A DNA stretch of 22,292 bases from Bdellovibrio sp. Lineage in GTDB: Bacteria; Bdellovibrionota; Bdellovibrionia; Bdellovibrionales; Bdellovibrionaceae. Under the pieces are notes generated by a model, which had not been told where the DNA came from, made no database searches, and worked only from the letters and a program-made list of their open reading frames with translations. The stretch's first letter is position 1; each line of letters begins with the position of its first letter. This document shows positions 7,871 through 15,975 of the stretch, in pieces. The DNA lies in the NCBI GenBank assembly GCA_017745015.1, contig JAGIAF010000017.1:1-22292 (forward strand). Direction: 5' to 3'. The position numbers and the translations under genes were made by a program.

Positions 7871-7890
7871 TAAAAAGTGCCTGGCACCTT
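7871..7890. repeat. Short palindromic element GTGCC-GGCAC next to a stop codon
   Basis: The core GTGCCTGGCAC is an 11-base palindrome with one central base. It starts two bases after the TAA (7889-7891) of the minus-strand lipoprotein gene and is followed on that strand by five T's. It could be a short secondary terminator or a member of a dispersed palindromic family. Only one copy is in the window, so repeat status is unproven. Confidence 0.35.
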
Positions 7891-8827
7891 AGTAAGTTAG
7901 CAAACGGCTGATATCTACTGTTGGGCGCTTACCGCAAGTAGCAAGTTTGTTTTTCCATTTGTCGCCGATAGTGATTTGCTCACCCGCGAATGTAACAGAT
8001 TTCGGGAACTTCTCTGACGTCATCGCTGCAGAACCGTTCAACTCATTGCAAAGACCATTTGCTTTAAGAGTCAGGTTTTTACCAGAAATTGTCGTTGTGA
8101 AGTCTCTGCCATTGTTACCTTGGTAAACTGACTTACCTTCTACAGATACGATTTTAACATCGCTAGTCGCCAAAGAAGCCTTATCAACAACGATCGTAAG
8201 GTCCGTCACGATATTAAGTCTCATGAATTTAGACTTCTCACCTTTTGCACCTTCAGCAGTCGCATTAGATTTTACTGTTAATGTAACAGTCTCTTGAGTG
8301 CTTTCGCCAAGTTTTGCTGACAATTCGTAAGCCTCATTCGTCAAGTTCGAGAAGAATTTTTTCTTATCCTGAACGTCTGACATTGAACGCAAGCCTGAAC
8401 CTTTAATGGTCAACGTGCCGTTAGCATCGCTTGCAGCACTCAATGTTTTATTCATTTTACCTTTGATCGAGCCAAGGTCCGTTGCATAAACAAGTTCATC
8501 GGCTGAAGATTTGATTTCCACAGAAGTCGCGCCGTCTTTTTCAACTTGCTCAACTTGGTATTGAGTCGTTTTTGCATCGGCTTCACCCATAGCCAAACGC
8601 ACGAACTCGATCGCCTCAACTTGTTTTTCCATCAAGAAAGCTGACATCGCATAAGAACCCAATTTGAATTCTGTATCGTTGAAGCTGCCGCCTTTACCGC
8701 GATTTTTCTTTTCCAAGATTTTCGCGCGCACATCATCTTTTACGACTTTAACGTCGCGAGGAGTACAAGCAGTTGTAAGAAGAGCAGATGACAAGAATAG
8801 AGCTGAAACGATCTTGATAGTTTTCAT
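7889..8827 (-). CDS. Hypothetical lipoprotein, 312 aa
   Basis: I chose ATG at 8827 because the product then begins MKTIKIVSALFLSSALLTTAC, a lipoprotein signal peptide with a slightly atypical lipobox (TTAC, C21). An upstream TTG at 8872 would add 15 residues in front of it. After C21 a charged helical stretch (VKVVKDDVRAKILEKKNRGKG) leads into a body rich in Thr, Val, Lys and Ser, with many short alternating segments. This suggests a beta-sandwich or beta-barrel-like soluble domain. Only two cysteines remain near the end (GLCNEL and ATCGKR), a possible disulfide. No family is recognised. It is the last gene of the 14810-7889 operon, 52 bases after the rRNA methyltransferase gene. The ribosome site is weak, so translation may be low. 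Confidence 0.75.
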   Translation of the reverse strand: MKTIKIVSALFLSSALLTTACTPRDVKVVKDDVRAKILEKKNRGKGGSFNDTEFKLGSYAMSAFLMEKQVEAIEFVRLAMGEADAKTTQYQVEQVEKDGATSVEIKSSADELVYATDLGSIKGKMNKTLSAASDANGTLTIKGSGLRSMSDVQDKKKFFSNLTNEAYELSAKLGESTQETVTLTVKSNATAEGAKGEKSKFMRLNIVTDLTIVVDKASLATSDVKIVSVEGKSVYQGNNGRDFTTTISGKNLTLKANGLCNELNGSAAMTSEKFPKSVTFAGEQITIGDKWKNKLATCGKRPTVDISRLLTY

Positions 8828-8879
8828 GGGCCAGGAATCTACCTTGAAAGACTTAAAATCTCTAGCCCTCAATTCAGAT

Positions 8880-10067
8880 TTACACTGTTGTCAAAATAGT
8901 AAACAGACAGCGCAGGCCGCCATTATTGATTTTAACCTCTTTTTCAAGGGTATAACCCTCTGGAATCGAGCTTACGCGTTCCTTTTCCGGGTAAAGAATT
9001 CCCAGCTTTTGAGGCCCATAAAGGCGGCATAGCTCCCCGGCCAAGGCTTTAAGACCCCCTTTGCCCGCCACCGGCAAACGCTCCCCATAGGGAGGATTTA
9101 CGACCATCCATACTGGGGTTGCTCCGCCCAGGTCCGCTCCCTTGAGAGAGTCCTGATGCAGGAACTTATGAGGCAGGCTTTGGAAAGCGTCTCTTTGATA
9201 GGTCTTCAGTTGGCGTTCCACTTCTTCGAAGTTTTTCGTCGCGGCAGGGACCATATCTGGGTTGATATCAAAGCCAAGGACCGCCTTAAACGGTGCCTTC
9301 GAAGACATCTCATAATTCAATGAAAAACTTGGCGACAAGAAGAGCTTTGGACACTTCTTCCATTCTTTGAAGGCAAATTCACGTTGGAATTGACCCGCCC
9401 ACAAACTGCGAGCCTCAGTAAGAAAAGTCCCAGAGCCCATCATTGGGTCAACGACCGTAACTTGCGCCACTTCCGCAGGAGTCGCTTCGCCGATCATCTC
9501 ACGCAGCAGTTCTGCGGCGATCGTCTCACGCATAGGCGCCTCACCTTTAAGCACAGACCAGCCACGTTTATGAAGATGCTCACCCGTGCTATCTAAGCTG
9601 ATCGTACAAAGGTCATCGTCCATACGAATATAGATACTCGCACAAGGCTTCTCGCCTTTTTGTCCCGCAAAGATTTCGCTTAAAGCTTTTTCAGCACTTT
9701 CTTGCAAACGCTTTTCATTATTCAAGCGGCTCTTTTGCGCCGCCACTTCCCACTCGACATGTCCGTGAGCAAGATACTCTTTCCACGGAAGAGATTTAAA
9801 CTTTTGATAGAACTTCGGCAGATCTTTCGTACGAAACGAAGTCATGCGCAACAAAACGCGGTTGGCTGTTTTAAGAAAGAAATTTAATTGCAGCGCTTGA
9901 AACATCTCGGTTTCAAATTCAAGCCCCCCCTGATGTATTTCAACCTCGGGAAATGGCAAGGAGTGAGTTTTAGAGTCTTTCCCCAAGAGGTACGGCCAGA
10001 CCTCTTTCATTTCTAAAAGAGCGGTATTTTCAAAACCCAATGGAGTCGAAACAAAGAACTTATTCAT
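8880..10067 (-). CDS. THUMP-domain class I 23S rRNA (guanine-N2) methyltransferase, RlmL/YpsC-like
   Basis: The start is ATG at 10067, one base after the TAA of the preceding gene, with GGAG eight bases upstream. The 395-residue product opens with FFVSTPLGFENTALLEM, as in the N-terminal ferredoxin-like plus THUMP region of RlmL/YcbY and YpsC. THUMP (about 60-165) ends in the hallmark SLDSTGEHLHKRGW. A methyltransferase domain follows: DPMMGSGTFLTEA (207-219, SAM binding), GFDINPDM (265-272), and catalytic NPPYGERL (324-331), the N6/N2-amine motif. These enzymes make m2G in 23S rRNA. The protein matches the N-terminal half of E. coli RlmL and lacks the second methyltransferase half. Its place between envelope genes looks incidental, but coupling suggests cotranscription. 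Confidence 0.87.
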   Translation of the reverse strand: MNKFFVSTPLGFENTALLEMKEVWPYLLGKDSKTHSLPFPEVEIHQGGLEFETEMFQALQLNFFLKTANRVLLRMTSFRTKDLPKFYQKFKSLPWKEYLAHGHVEWEVAAQKSRLNNEKRLQESAEKALSEIFAGQKGEKPCASIYIRMDDDLCTISLDSTGEHLHKRGWSVLKGEAPMRETIAAELLREMIGEATPAEVAQVTVVDPMMGSGTFLTEARSLWAGQFQREFAFKEWKKCPKLFLSPSFSLNYEMSSKAPFKAVLGFDINPDMVPAATKNFEEVERQLKTYQRDAFQSLPHKFLHQDSLKGADLGGATPVWMVVNPPYGERLPVAGKGGLKALAGELCRLYGPQKLGILYPEKERVSSIPEGYTLEKEVKINNGGLRCLFTILTTV

Positions 10068-10068
10068 T

Positions 10069-11142
10069 TTAAAATCTCCAGTAGGCGTCAAAGAGAATGT
10101 AGTAACCTTCGACCGCAGAGAACTTCAACTTCGATACGTCCGTGGCGTTGAGCGATAAACTGAAATGGAAACGATCCCAGATTTTCAAATATGACAAGTA
10201 TCCACCGAGGGCTTTGGTCTCAAAGTTATAACTCGGCCCAAAGAGTGTGCGGTCCCAGTTTGTCAGGATAAATTCATACCCCGTCTGGAAGGACGTGGTA
10301 CCCATGGATTTCACCGCGGTGATATCTTCGGCCTTATCAAAACTCATGGCGGCCACAGTGAACAAGGTATGAGAAATCATACTTTCTGAAGAAATCGAAT
10401 CCCAGTAAACTGAAAAGTTCAGCGTCACTTTGTCTTCAGAAGGCACATTTGCGGCATTGGCACCGATTGAAAACACATTGGAGTCTGATTGAAACACACG
10501 CACTTTGGTCGCCGCGTTCCACGCGCGCCCGATGTCAGCGGGGATGATCGTGTTCACCGACAACCAATCCTTGATACCATAGTTCACTTGCCCGAACCAG
10601 GTGATCAAGAACTCATTTTCCCACAAGGTCTCTGCCGTATCGCCCACAGCCAAGCCCTGCGTGTATAATGGCTTGTACTTCGAAGAAATATGCTTTCCGC
10701 GACGTTTGATTATCAAATCGGTCGTGCCCGTGTATTTCTCGTTATCAGATGACAGATCAATATGTGCAAGCTCGTCGCCTATTTGCAAAAAATGTTGACG
10801 AGATTGGCGCAACAACTCCGCGGTAATTTCGTAAGTGCCGTCTTCTTTGTTCGAAATGCCGATGATTTCAACAAAGCCGATAATACCCACGCCCGATGTG
10901 TGCGACTCAATGGATACGGTTTCCCCGATACGCCAGTCATTGGAAGCTGTTACAGCCCGGATAGTTTTATCATCTAAGATGGCGTCAATACGGCCAATGG
11001 CTTTGGAATCTGGATAGTAAGCGGGTTCGCTGGCAGGGTTACGGATGATAATAGGCACTTCTTCGTCAAGGTTCGCGGCAAAGGCCATCGACACCGACAA
11101 AAACGCACCTAAAAATGGAAGAAACCGCCAAACCCGCAACAT
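10069..11142 (-). CDS. Exported protein with soluble N-domain and beta-barrel-like C-domain, 357 aa
   Basis: The product starts MLRVWRFLPFLGAFLSVSMAFA, a Sec signal peptide cleaved after AFA. Residues ~40-135 form a soluble-looking beta domain (RIDAILDDKTIRAVT..., GETVSIESHTSGVGIIGFVEI). It resembles a small barrel or LysM/SH3-type fold, but I cannot name it. From ~175 the sequence becomes alternating amphipathic strands (FGQVNYGIKDWLSVNTIIP, FSIGANAANV, FHFSLSLNATDV) and ends ILFDAYWRF with a terminal Phe, typical of outer-membrane insertion. I infer a barrel with a periplasmic N-terminal domain. AAGG lies nine bases before ATG 11142. It follows the EF-hand lipoprotein gene by 22 bases, so barrel, lipoprotein and barrel appear to be one transcription unit. 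Confidence 0.78.
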   Translation of the reverse strand: MLRVWRFLPFLGAFLSVSMAFAANLDEEVPIIIRNPASEPAYYPDSKAIGRIDAILDDKTIRAVTASNDWRIGETVSIESHTSGVGIIGFVEIIGISNKEDGTYEITAELLRQSRQHFLQIGDELAHIDLSSDNEKYTGTTDLIIKRRGKHISSKYKPLYTQGLAVGDTAETLWENEFLITWFGQVNYGIKDWLSVNTIIPADIGRAWNAATKVRVFQSDSNVFSIGANAANVPSEDKVTLNFSVYWDSISSESMISHTLFTVAAMSFDKAEDITAVKSMGTTSFQTGYEFILTNWDRTLFGPSYNFETKALGGYLSYLKIWDRFHFSLSLNATDVSKLKFSAVEGYYILFDAYWRF

Positions 11143-11164
11143 AGGGTTCGACCTTATCCCAAGT

Positions 11165-13456
11165 TTAGCCCTTGTTCAATTTATCCTTGAGAGCTTTAAT
11201 AACACGTAGGATGTCCCCACGAGTGGCTTCGCCCAGCCACAGTTTTTGCGCCTGGAATTTCGCCAGATCGGTCACAGAGGGCTCATTCCCGTTGAACACT
11301 AAATAGGCAAAACCCTGCTTCAGAATCATCTCAGAGCTCGTTTTCCCTTGAGATTTAAGGAACGACATAAATCTAGGAGCCGCGCCATACACTTCGTCCA
11401 ACGAAAGGGTTTGATTGCGGTCTTTGTCGTAAATCACCATGATCGACTCCACATAGTGAAGAATTGTCACTATCGTACGGATATTTGCGGTTTCAATCAG
11501 CCCCGGTCGTTGATCAATAGACGCTGAGACAAAAATCAAATTTCGGTAAAATTCATTCCACTGCTCATCATCAAGCCCCGCCACGAAGTGCGACATTTGC
11601 GGAAGATTATCGAAGTAGTTTCCAAAGTTGCGACGAAGCTGCGTTTTAAAACACTTCTCATCAAGATAATTAAATCCGAAGATGTCTTTTTCAAGCACAG
11701 CACAACTTGCCGCCGTCATATCAGCAGAAAGATTCGCGGAAGATGAAAGGCCCGCACTGAAAAGCAAGCTCACAAACTCATACGTTTCGCGACTGTCCAT
11801 CCAATCATCGCCATTACCACTCATGGTAAAGAAATTGGCTTCCATAAAGCTGCGACTGCCAGAATTTCCACTGCGAGGATCGAAAGCTTTAAGATCCAAC
11901 ATCAAATCCATAAAATCGTCATACCAGTCGATGAGGCCTTGCTTGGACAGGCGCGCTTCCGACATCCGACCCGCTACGTTTTCACCATAAGCGATCATGA
12001 GGCCTCTGGACAGGGCGCGCATCAAATTGGATTTCGTCAGCGAAGCCCACGAGGCTTGCACGGGAGTATCAGTATTAATCTCTTGAACGCGACCGTGACT
12101 GTTGTAAGCCAACAGCACTGGGGACTTCAGCAGATCCAATGTATCATCCCAAGATTTATCCAAAGCTATTTGCTCATAAGGATCATTGCTCAGGCCTTTT
12201 TCAATGATATAGCCGCTGTTAAATTTTTTATATTTTTCCAGCAACGATTGCTGAGTAATGGGCGCGTCTTCCGCATGATCATTTTGGAAGTCGATGAAAC
12301 TTTGGTTGAGTCTCCAAACATTGTATTCACGACGAAGAGCTGCAAGATGTTTTTTCTCAAGTCCCAAGACTCCGCGAGAGTCCCCGCGACGAGCTGGGTC
12401 TAAAAGGCGCAAAATAGCCGCGCGATAAAGGCGCTTGATGGACTTTTCGCGAATGCTCAGGTGAAGTTTCGGCATGACGGTGTCGATCAATGAGTCGATA
12501 TCCTCTAGAGGAATAACTCCCGTCGTTTTCATTTGGTGGCAGTTCTCAATAAGATCCAATGTTTGACCGATAAACTGGCTCACCTCACGAACTTTAGATT
12601 CCGTACTCATATCAAAATTCTGAATGACATAGTGATACTTCAACGCCAAACCGTAAAGATCAATCAAACTGTCCAGGCTGTTCTTCCACTGATGCAAATT
12701 CACGATTTGCGCTTGTTGCCCCATAAGGACATTCTTCACAGCTTCAACAACAGGGATCCACTTCGAATACTGATCGTAAGGAGCAAAAGGCTCACTGCCT
12801 TTGATAAACTCTCTGAATCCAGCCAAAGCTTTTTTGGCGTCATCAAAGCCATAATCTGATTTCGCAAGCTCTGTTTTATCTAAAAGACGCTGCAAACTGA
12901 CTCGCAACTGCTCTGTCGCCGCAGAAACGTTATCCCAACGAGCTCCCTCTTTAGGAAGACTTGTTAACAGGATCTGTACATGAGGAGCCAACTCCACCGC
13001 TTCATCACGAACGATGGCCAAGACATCCACCAGGCGCGTGATTTCTTCTTTCGTCAAATAGGCACTGGAGCCGCCTAAAAGGGCCTTTTTAATTTTCATC
13101 AACTCCTGAGCAAACTCAGGAGTCACGACGTTTTCTTTCAGGAAATATTTACTGAAGAAGCGGCGCATTTCTTCTACGGTGTAAGCATCTGAACGAGCGC
13201 CATAGGTTTTCTTTTGGAAGTAAATCAAAGCATCACGCATGCAGTCCATGCCACCGCGGATGTCTGTTTTCGTAGCTTCGCCGACTGAGAACTTTTTAAG
13301 GCTTGGTGGCACGTCTTTCAAACACGCCAGACGCTCGTTAGAGAATTTGATCTCTTCCTTCTGCGCCTTCTGACCATTGATAAAATCACTACAACCCACA
13401 GTGGAAACTGTAAGAACTGAGATCAAGCCAAGAAGGACCTTATTCTTAAAAGACAT
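11165..13456 (-). CDS. Large EF-hand-containing lipoprotein, 763 aa
   Basis: The start ATG at 13456 has GGGAG six bases upstream, and the product then begins MSFKNKVLLGLISVLTVSTVGC, a lipoprotein signal peptide (C22). The chain is mainly helical, with many Leu/Lys/Glu-rich segments. Near the C-terminus is a textbook EF-hand loop, DKDRNQTLSLDE (677-688; ligands at positions 1, 3, 5, 7, 9, 12) followed by a helix. A second, weaker loop, SGNGDDWMDSRE (546-557), has Ser in position 1. I infer calcium-binding, or calcium-stabilised, surface or periplasmic lipoprotein. No wider family is recognised. The gene overlaps the preceding barrel gene by 11 bases, and the arrangement suggests that the two products work together. 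Cysteines at several places could form disulfides. Confidence 0.82.
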   Translation of the reverse strand: MSFKNKVLLGLISVLTVSTVGCSDFINGQKAQKEEIKFSNERLACLKDVPPSLKKFSVGEATKTDIRGGMDCMRDALIYFQKKTYGARSDAYTVEEMRRFFSKYFLKENVVTPEFAQELMKIKKALLGGSSAYLTKEEITRLVDVLAIVRDEAVELAPHVQILLTSLPKEGARWDNVSAATEQLRVSLQRLLDKTELAKSDYGFDDAKKALAGFREFIKGSEPFAPYDQYSKWIPVVEAVKNVLMGQQAQIVNLHQWKNSLDSLIDLYGLALKYHYVIQNFDMSTESKVREVSQFIGQTLDLIENCHQMKTTGVIPLEDIDSLIDTVMPKLHLSIREKSIKRLYRAAILRLLDPARRGDSRGVLGLEKKHLAALRREYNVWRLNQSFIDFQNDHAEDAPITQQSLLEKYKKFNSGYIIEKGLSNDPYEQIALDKSWDDTLDLLKSPVLLAYNSHGRVQEINTDTPVQASWASLTKSNLMRALSRGLMIAYGENVAGRMSEARLSKQGLIDWYDDFMDLMLDLKAFDPRSGNSGSRSFMEANFFTMSGNGDDWMDSRETYEFVSLLFSAGLSSSANLSADMTAASCAVLEKDIFGFNYLDEKCFKTQLRRNFGNYFDNLPQMSHFVAGLDDEQWNEFYRNLIFVSASIDQRPGLIETANIRTIVTILHYVESIMVIYDKDRNQTLSLDEVYGAAPRFMSFLKSQGKTSSEMILKQGFAYLVFNGNEPSVTDLAKFQAQKLWLGEATRGDILRVIKALKDKLNKG

Positions 13457-14810
13457 AAGATGCTCCCACCATGAACCGGTCATTATTTACGAATTGAGCC
13501 AATTCATTTTGATTATCTTTTGTCGTTGGGCCCGCCTTCAACATTTGCATTTCGCCGAAGAATGACCACAGCCCCGAAAGACGCAAGCGCGTATTCACAC
13601 GGAAAAGCTGGAAGTCGTTTTTGTCAGATTGAGTGAAGCTGACTTTCGAAATAATACGGCGACCTTTACCGATATAAAGATTGTTTAAGACAGAGATTTG
13701 ATTGGCTTCATAGAATGGATAAAGATTCGTCAGCGCCTCATTGGCTTGATTCTCTCCGACCTCTGTGACTTTACCGCCATAAATATCCAAACGCATAAGA
13801 TTGAAGGCCCAAACGCCGTTATCCCACTCGATAAAAGGGCTCACTAAAAGAGCATCTTCAAATACCGGCTGGGTCCACTCGTCGCTATCAAACACTTTTT
13901 CTTTCGTGGGACGATCCCAGATCGTGCTCATACCGAAACGGAAACGATTCCATTTATAAGTCACATCGGCACCCGTCAAAGAGTGATAGAAAACTTGTGG
14001 TTTGAGCTCAACATTTCCTTTAAGAGTGCTTAAATCCAGGCTGCCTTCATAGCCGATGGCCAAGGTATTATCTGGCTTATAAATATAGCTGACTTGCGCA
14101 CGGAGTCCTTGCGAATCACCCACGGCGACGCGGGCCCCGTAAGAATTCTGTATGACGATTTCAGACGTGCTGGGCTGATTCATATTGTATTGCATTTCAG
14201 TGGCTTCATTCCAAATACGCACACTTTGTGGTGGTTGATGGAACCAAGGATTTCCCTTTACGAAGTCCCCGTTTTCGATCTCGAAGCTCGGGCCTTGGCT
14301 TGGGATATAAAGGGGCGAAGCAAAAAGAGTAAATGTAAATTGCGGCTTATCAATTTCCCAGAAAATACCGCTCAAACCTTGGCGCTCCGGAGAAAGTGGA
14401 TTCCATTTAAAGAGCGGCTCCCACACACCCAAGTCCCAACGGGCATCGAGTTCACTCCAAAGCATTTTTTTACGACCAATATAGAATGTCTCGGTCTCGC
14501 TTTGTCGCATCTGCGCATAAAATTCGGAGATGTTCAGATAATTCAACAGAGGAGAACCCACGGCCACACCGCCAGAGATGTCCATTTTAAGTGGAGAGTC
14601 AGAAAAGGGCTCCGTTTTGAGGGAGGCCCCCACAAACTGATAATTATTTTTCTGCGTAGCTTCAAATTCGGGACTAATAAAGGAGTCTGAGAAGAGCTTC
14701 ATCTCAGTGCGGACCTGCGCGCTAGCAATACCTGGCGCCAAAAGTGCCAAGGCCCCTAGGGTCAAATTCAAAATAAAGGTCCCCAAAGCTGGGGCGGACC
14801 TTTTAGGCAT
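13446..14810 (-). CDS. Outer-membrane beta-barrel protein, 454 aa
   Basis: The product starts MPKRSAPALGTFILNLTLGA and continues to an ASA|Q cleavage site near residue 32: a Sec signal peptide. The rest is long alternating amphipathic strands rich in Trp, Tyr, Phe and Asn with short turns (GGVAVGSPLLNYLNISEFYAQ, YKWNRFRFGMSTIWDRP, LRLSGLWSFFGEMQML). It ends DRFMVGASYVF, a BAM-type C-terminal strand with terminal Phe. Length and strand count suggest a barrel of roughly 16-20 strands. No specific porin or receptor family is recognised, and there is no TonB-box or plug domain. AGGAGG lies three bases before ATG 14810. It is the first gene of a five-gene operon and overlaps the lipoprotein gene after it by 11 bases, implying translational coupling. 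Confidence 0.83.
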   Translation of the reverse strand: MPKRSAPALGTFILNLTLGALALLAPGIASAQVRTEMKLFSDSFISPEFEATQKNNYQFVGASLKTEPFSDSPLKMDISGGVAVGSPLLNYLNISEFYAQMRQSETETFYIGRKKMLWSELDARWDLGVWEPLFKWNPLSPERQGLSGIFWEIDKPQFTFTLFASPLYIPSQGPSFEIENGDFVKGNPWFHQPPQSVRIWNEATEMQYNMNQPSTSEIVIQNSYGARVAVGDSQGLRAQVSYIYKPDNTLAIGYEGSLDLSTLKGNVELKPQVFYHSLTGADVTYKWNRFRFGMSTIWDRPTKEKVFDSDEWTQPVFEDALLVSPFIEWDNGVWAFNLMRLDIYGGKVTEVGENQANEALTNLYPFYEANQISVLNNLYIGKGRRIISKVSFTQSDKNDFQLFRVNTRLRLSGLWSFFGEMQMLKAGPTTKDNQNELAQFVNNDRFMVGASYVF

Positions 14811-14931
14811 AGGCCTCCTATCAAAGTAGTACTCATCAAAGGCTGTGCCCGCCGGATTCCACCTAAAGCTGTTCTCTGTTACTACGTTTTAAACAAGTGA
14901 CCTTTTTCGGCGGCCTTGGTAAGGTTTTTCC
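14811..14931. promoter_or_regulatory. Divergent intergenic region with a 7-base direct repeat
   Basis: This 121-base gap must hold promoters for both the barrel-led minus operon and the plus-strand LPS genes. I see no convincing -35/-10 pair. ATCAAAG occurs twice (14820-14826 and 14835-14841), flanking TAGTACTC, directly upstream of the AGGAGG of the barrel gene. It may be a regulator or leader element. Confidence 0.3.
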
Positions 14932-15975
14932 ATGTATCAAAATGAGAATCCAACTGCCCGTTTTTTAATCATTCGCTTTTCGGCGTTCGGTGATGTGGTG
15001 CAAACCCTTTCCGTGCCTTCAGCGATTGCGCAAGCATTTCCTGGGGCGGAAATACAATGGATTACTCGCAAAGATATGGCGCCTCTATTAAAGAACCATC
15101 CGCACATTAATAAGGTGTGGGAGTTTGATCGCAAAGCCGGCTTGCTGGGCTTGATCAAACTTGTATGGACCATGCGCTCAACGAAATTCACCCATATCTA
15201 TGATGCTCACAACAACTCGCGTTCTCGCGTGATCGTGTGGATATTGCGTCCTCTTGGATTTGTGGGAATCGGTCCAAAATTTATTCGCAGATCCATCCGT
15301 CGTTGGAAAAGATTTTTGCTTTTCAAATTCCGTATCAACAAGTTTGAACAGCCCTTCAATGGTCAGCGCGACCTTTTAGAGCCGTTGCAACCTTGGGGTG
15401 TCGCTCGTTTAGCACCTCCTGCTCCGCAAATCTTCCCAAGTGCAGAAGTCGTTGAAAAAGCGCGCACGGTTTTGGGTGATTACGCTAATACGGTGGCACT
15501 TGCTCCTTCTGCTGCTTACTTCTTAAAGCGTTGGCCAAAAGACTACTGGAAAGACTTGATCAGCTTGATGCCGAATCAAAAATTCGTCTTACTTGGCGGC
15601 CCGGAAGATTCATTTATTGAAGACATTCATGCCGTAGCACCGGATCGCGTGATCAATCTTGCTGGGAAAACCTCATTGCAAGTGAGCTCTGCGATCGTGG
15701 GTCTGTCTCGTGCCGTGATCAGTAACGACACCGGCCTTTTGCACGTCGCTGAGCAATTGGGAAAAAGAACCATCGCCTTGATGGGTCCCGCGCCTTTTGG
15801 CTTCCCGTCACGTCCAACGACAAAAATCATGGAACTTGATCTTTATTGTCGTCCTTGCAGCAAACATGGCCAAGGACCTTGCGTAAATAAAGAAAAATTC
15901 CACCGCTGCCTAGTCGACATCACGCCAGCCCAAGTGGCTGAGCAATTGCGAATCATCCTTGAGGAAACAAAATGA
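14932..15975 (+). CDS. Glycosyltransferase family 9 heptosyltransferase (LPS core)
   Basis: GT9 enzymes transfer heptose from ADP-heptose to the LPS inner core at the cytoplasmic face of the inner membrane. Visible here: the N-terminal strand FLIIRFSAFGDVVQTLS (11-27), the mid-region ALAPSAAYFLKRWPKDYW (189-206), and the donor-site signature SNDTGLLHVAEQLGKRTIALMG (264-285). The C-terminal segment CRPCSKHGQGPC...HRC resembles the Cys/His-rich tail seen in several WaaC/WaaF relatives. The length, 347 residues, is typical. AAGG lies seven bases before ATG 14932. The stop overlaps the ATG of the WaaA-like gene by four bases (ATGA), so the two are coupled. The exact acceptor (heptose I or II, or another sugar) cannot be told. 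Confidence 0.88.
   Translation: MYQNENPTARFLIIRFSAFGDVVQTLSVPSAIAQAFPGAEIQWITRKDMAPLLKNHPHINKVWEFDRKAGLLGLIKLVWTMRSTKFTHIYDAHNNSRSRVIVWILRPLGFVGIGPKFIRRSIRRWKRFLLFKFRINKFEQPFNGQRDLLEPLQPWGVARLAPPAPQIFPSAEVVEKARTVLGDYANTVALAPSAAYFLKRWPKDYWKDLISLMPNQKFVLLGGPEDSFIEDIHAVAPDRVINLAGKTSLQVSSAIVGLSRAVISNDTGLLHVAEQLGKRTIALMGPAPFGFPSRPTTKIMELDLYCRPCSKHGQGPCVNKEKFHRCLVDITPAQVAEQLRIILEETK

Noticed and set aside
14094..14690. A 198-codon open frame on the plus strand inside the barrel gene
   Set aside because: It lies antisense to a signal-peptide-bearing barrel with good strand pattern; the product shows no domain and no ribosome site precedes it.
13446..14810. TonB-dependent receptor or SusC-like protein
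   Set aside because: At 454 residues it is too short, and neither a plug domain nor a TonB box is visible.
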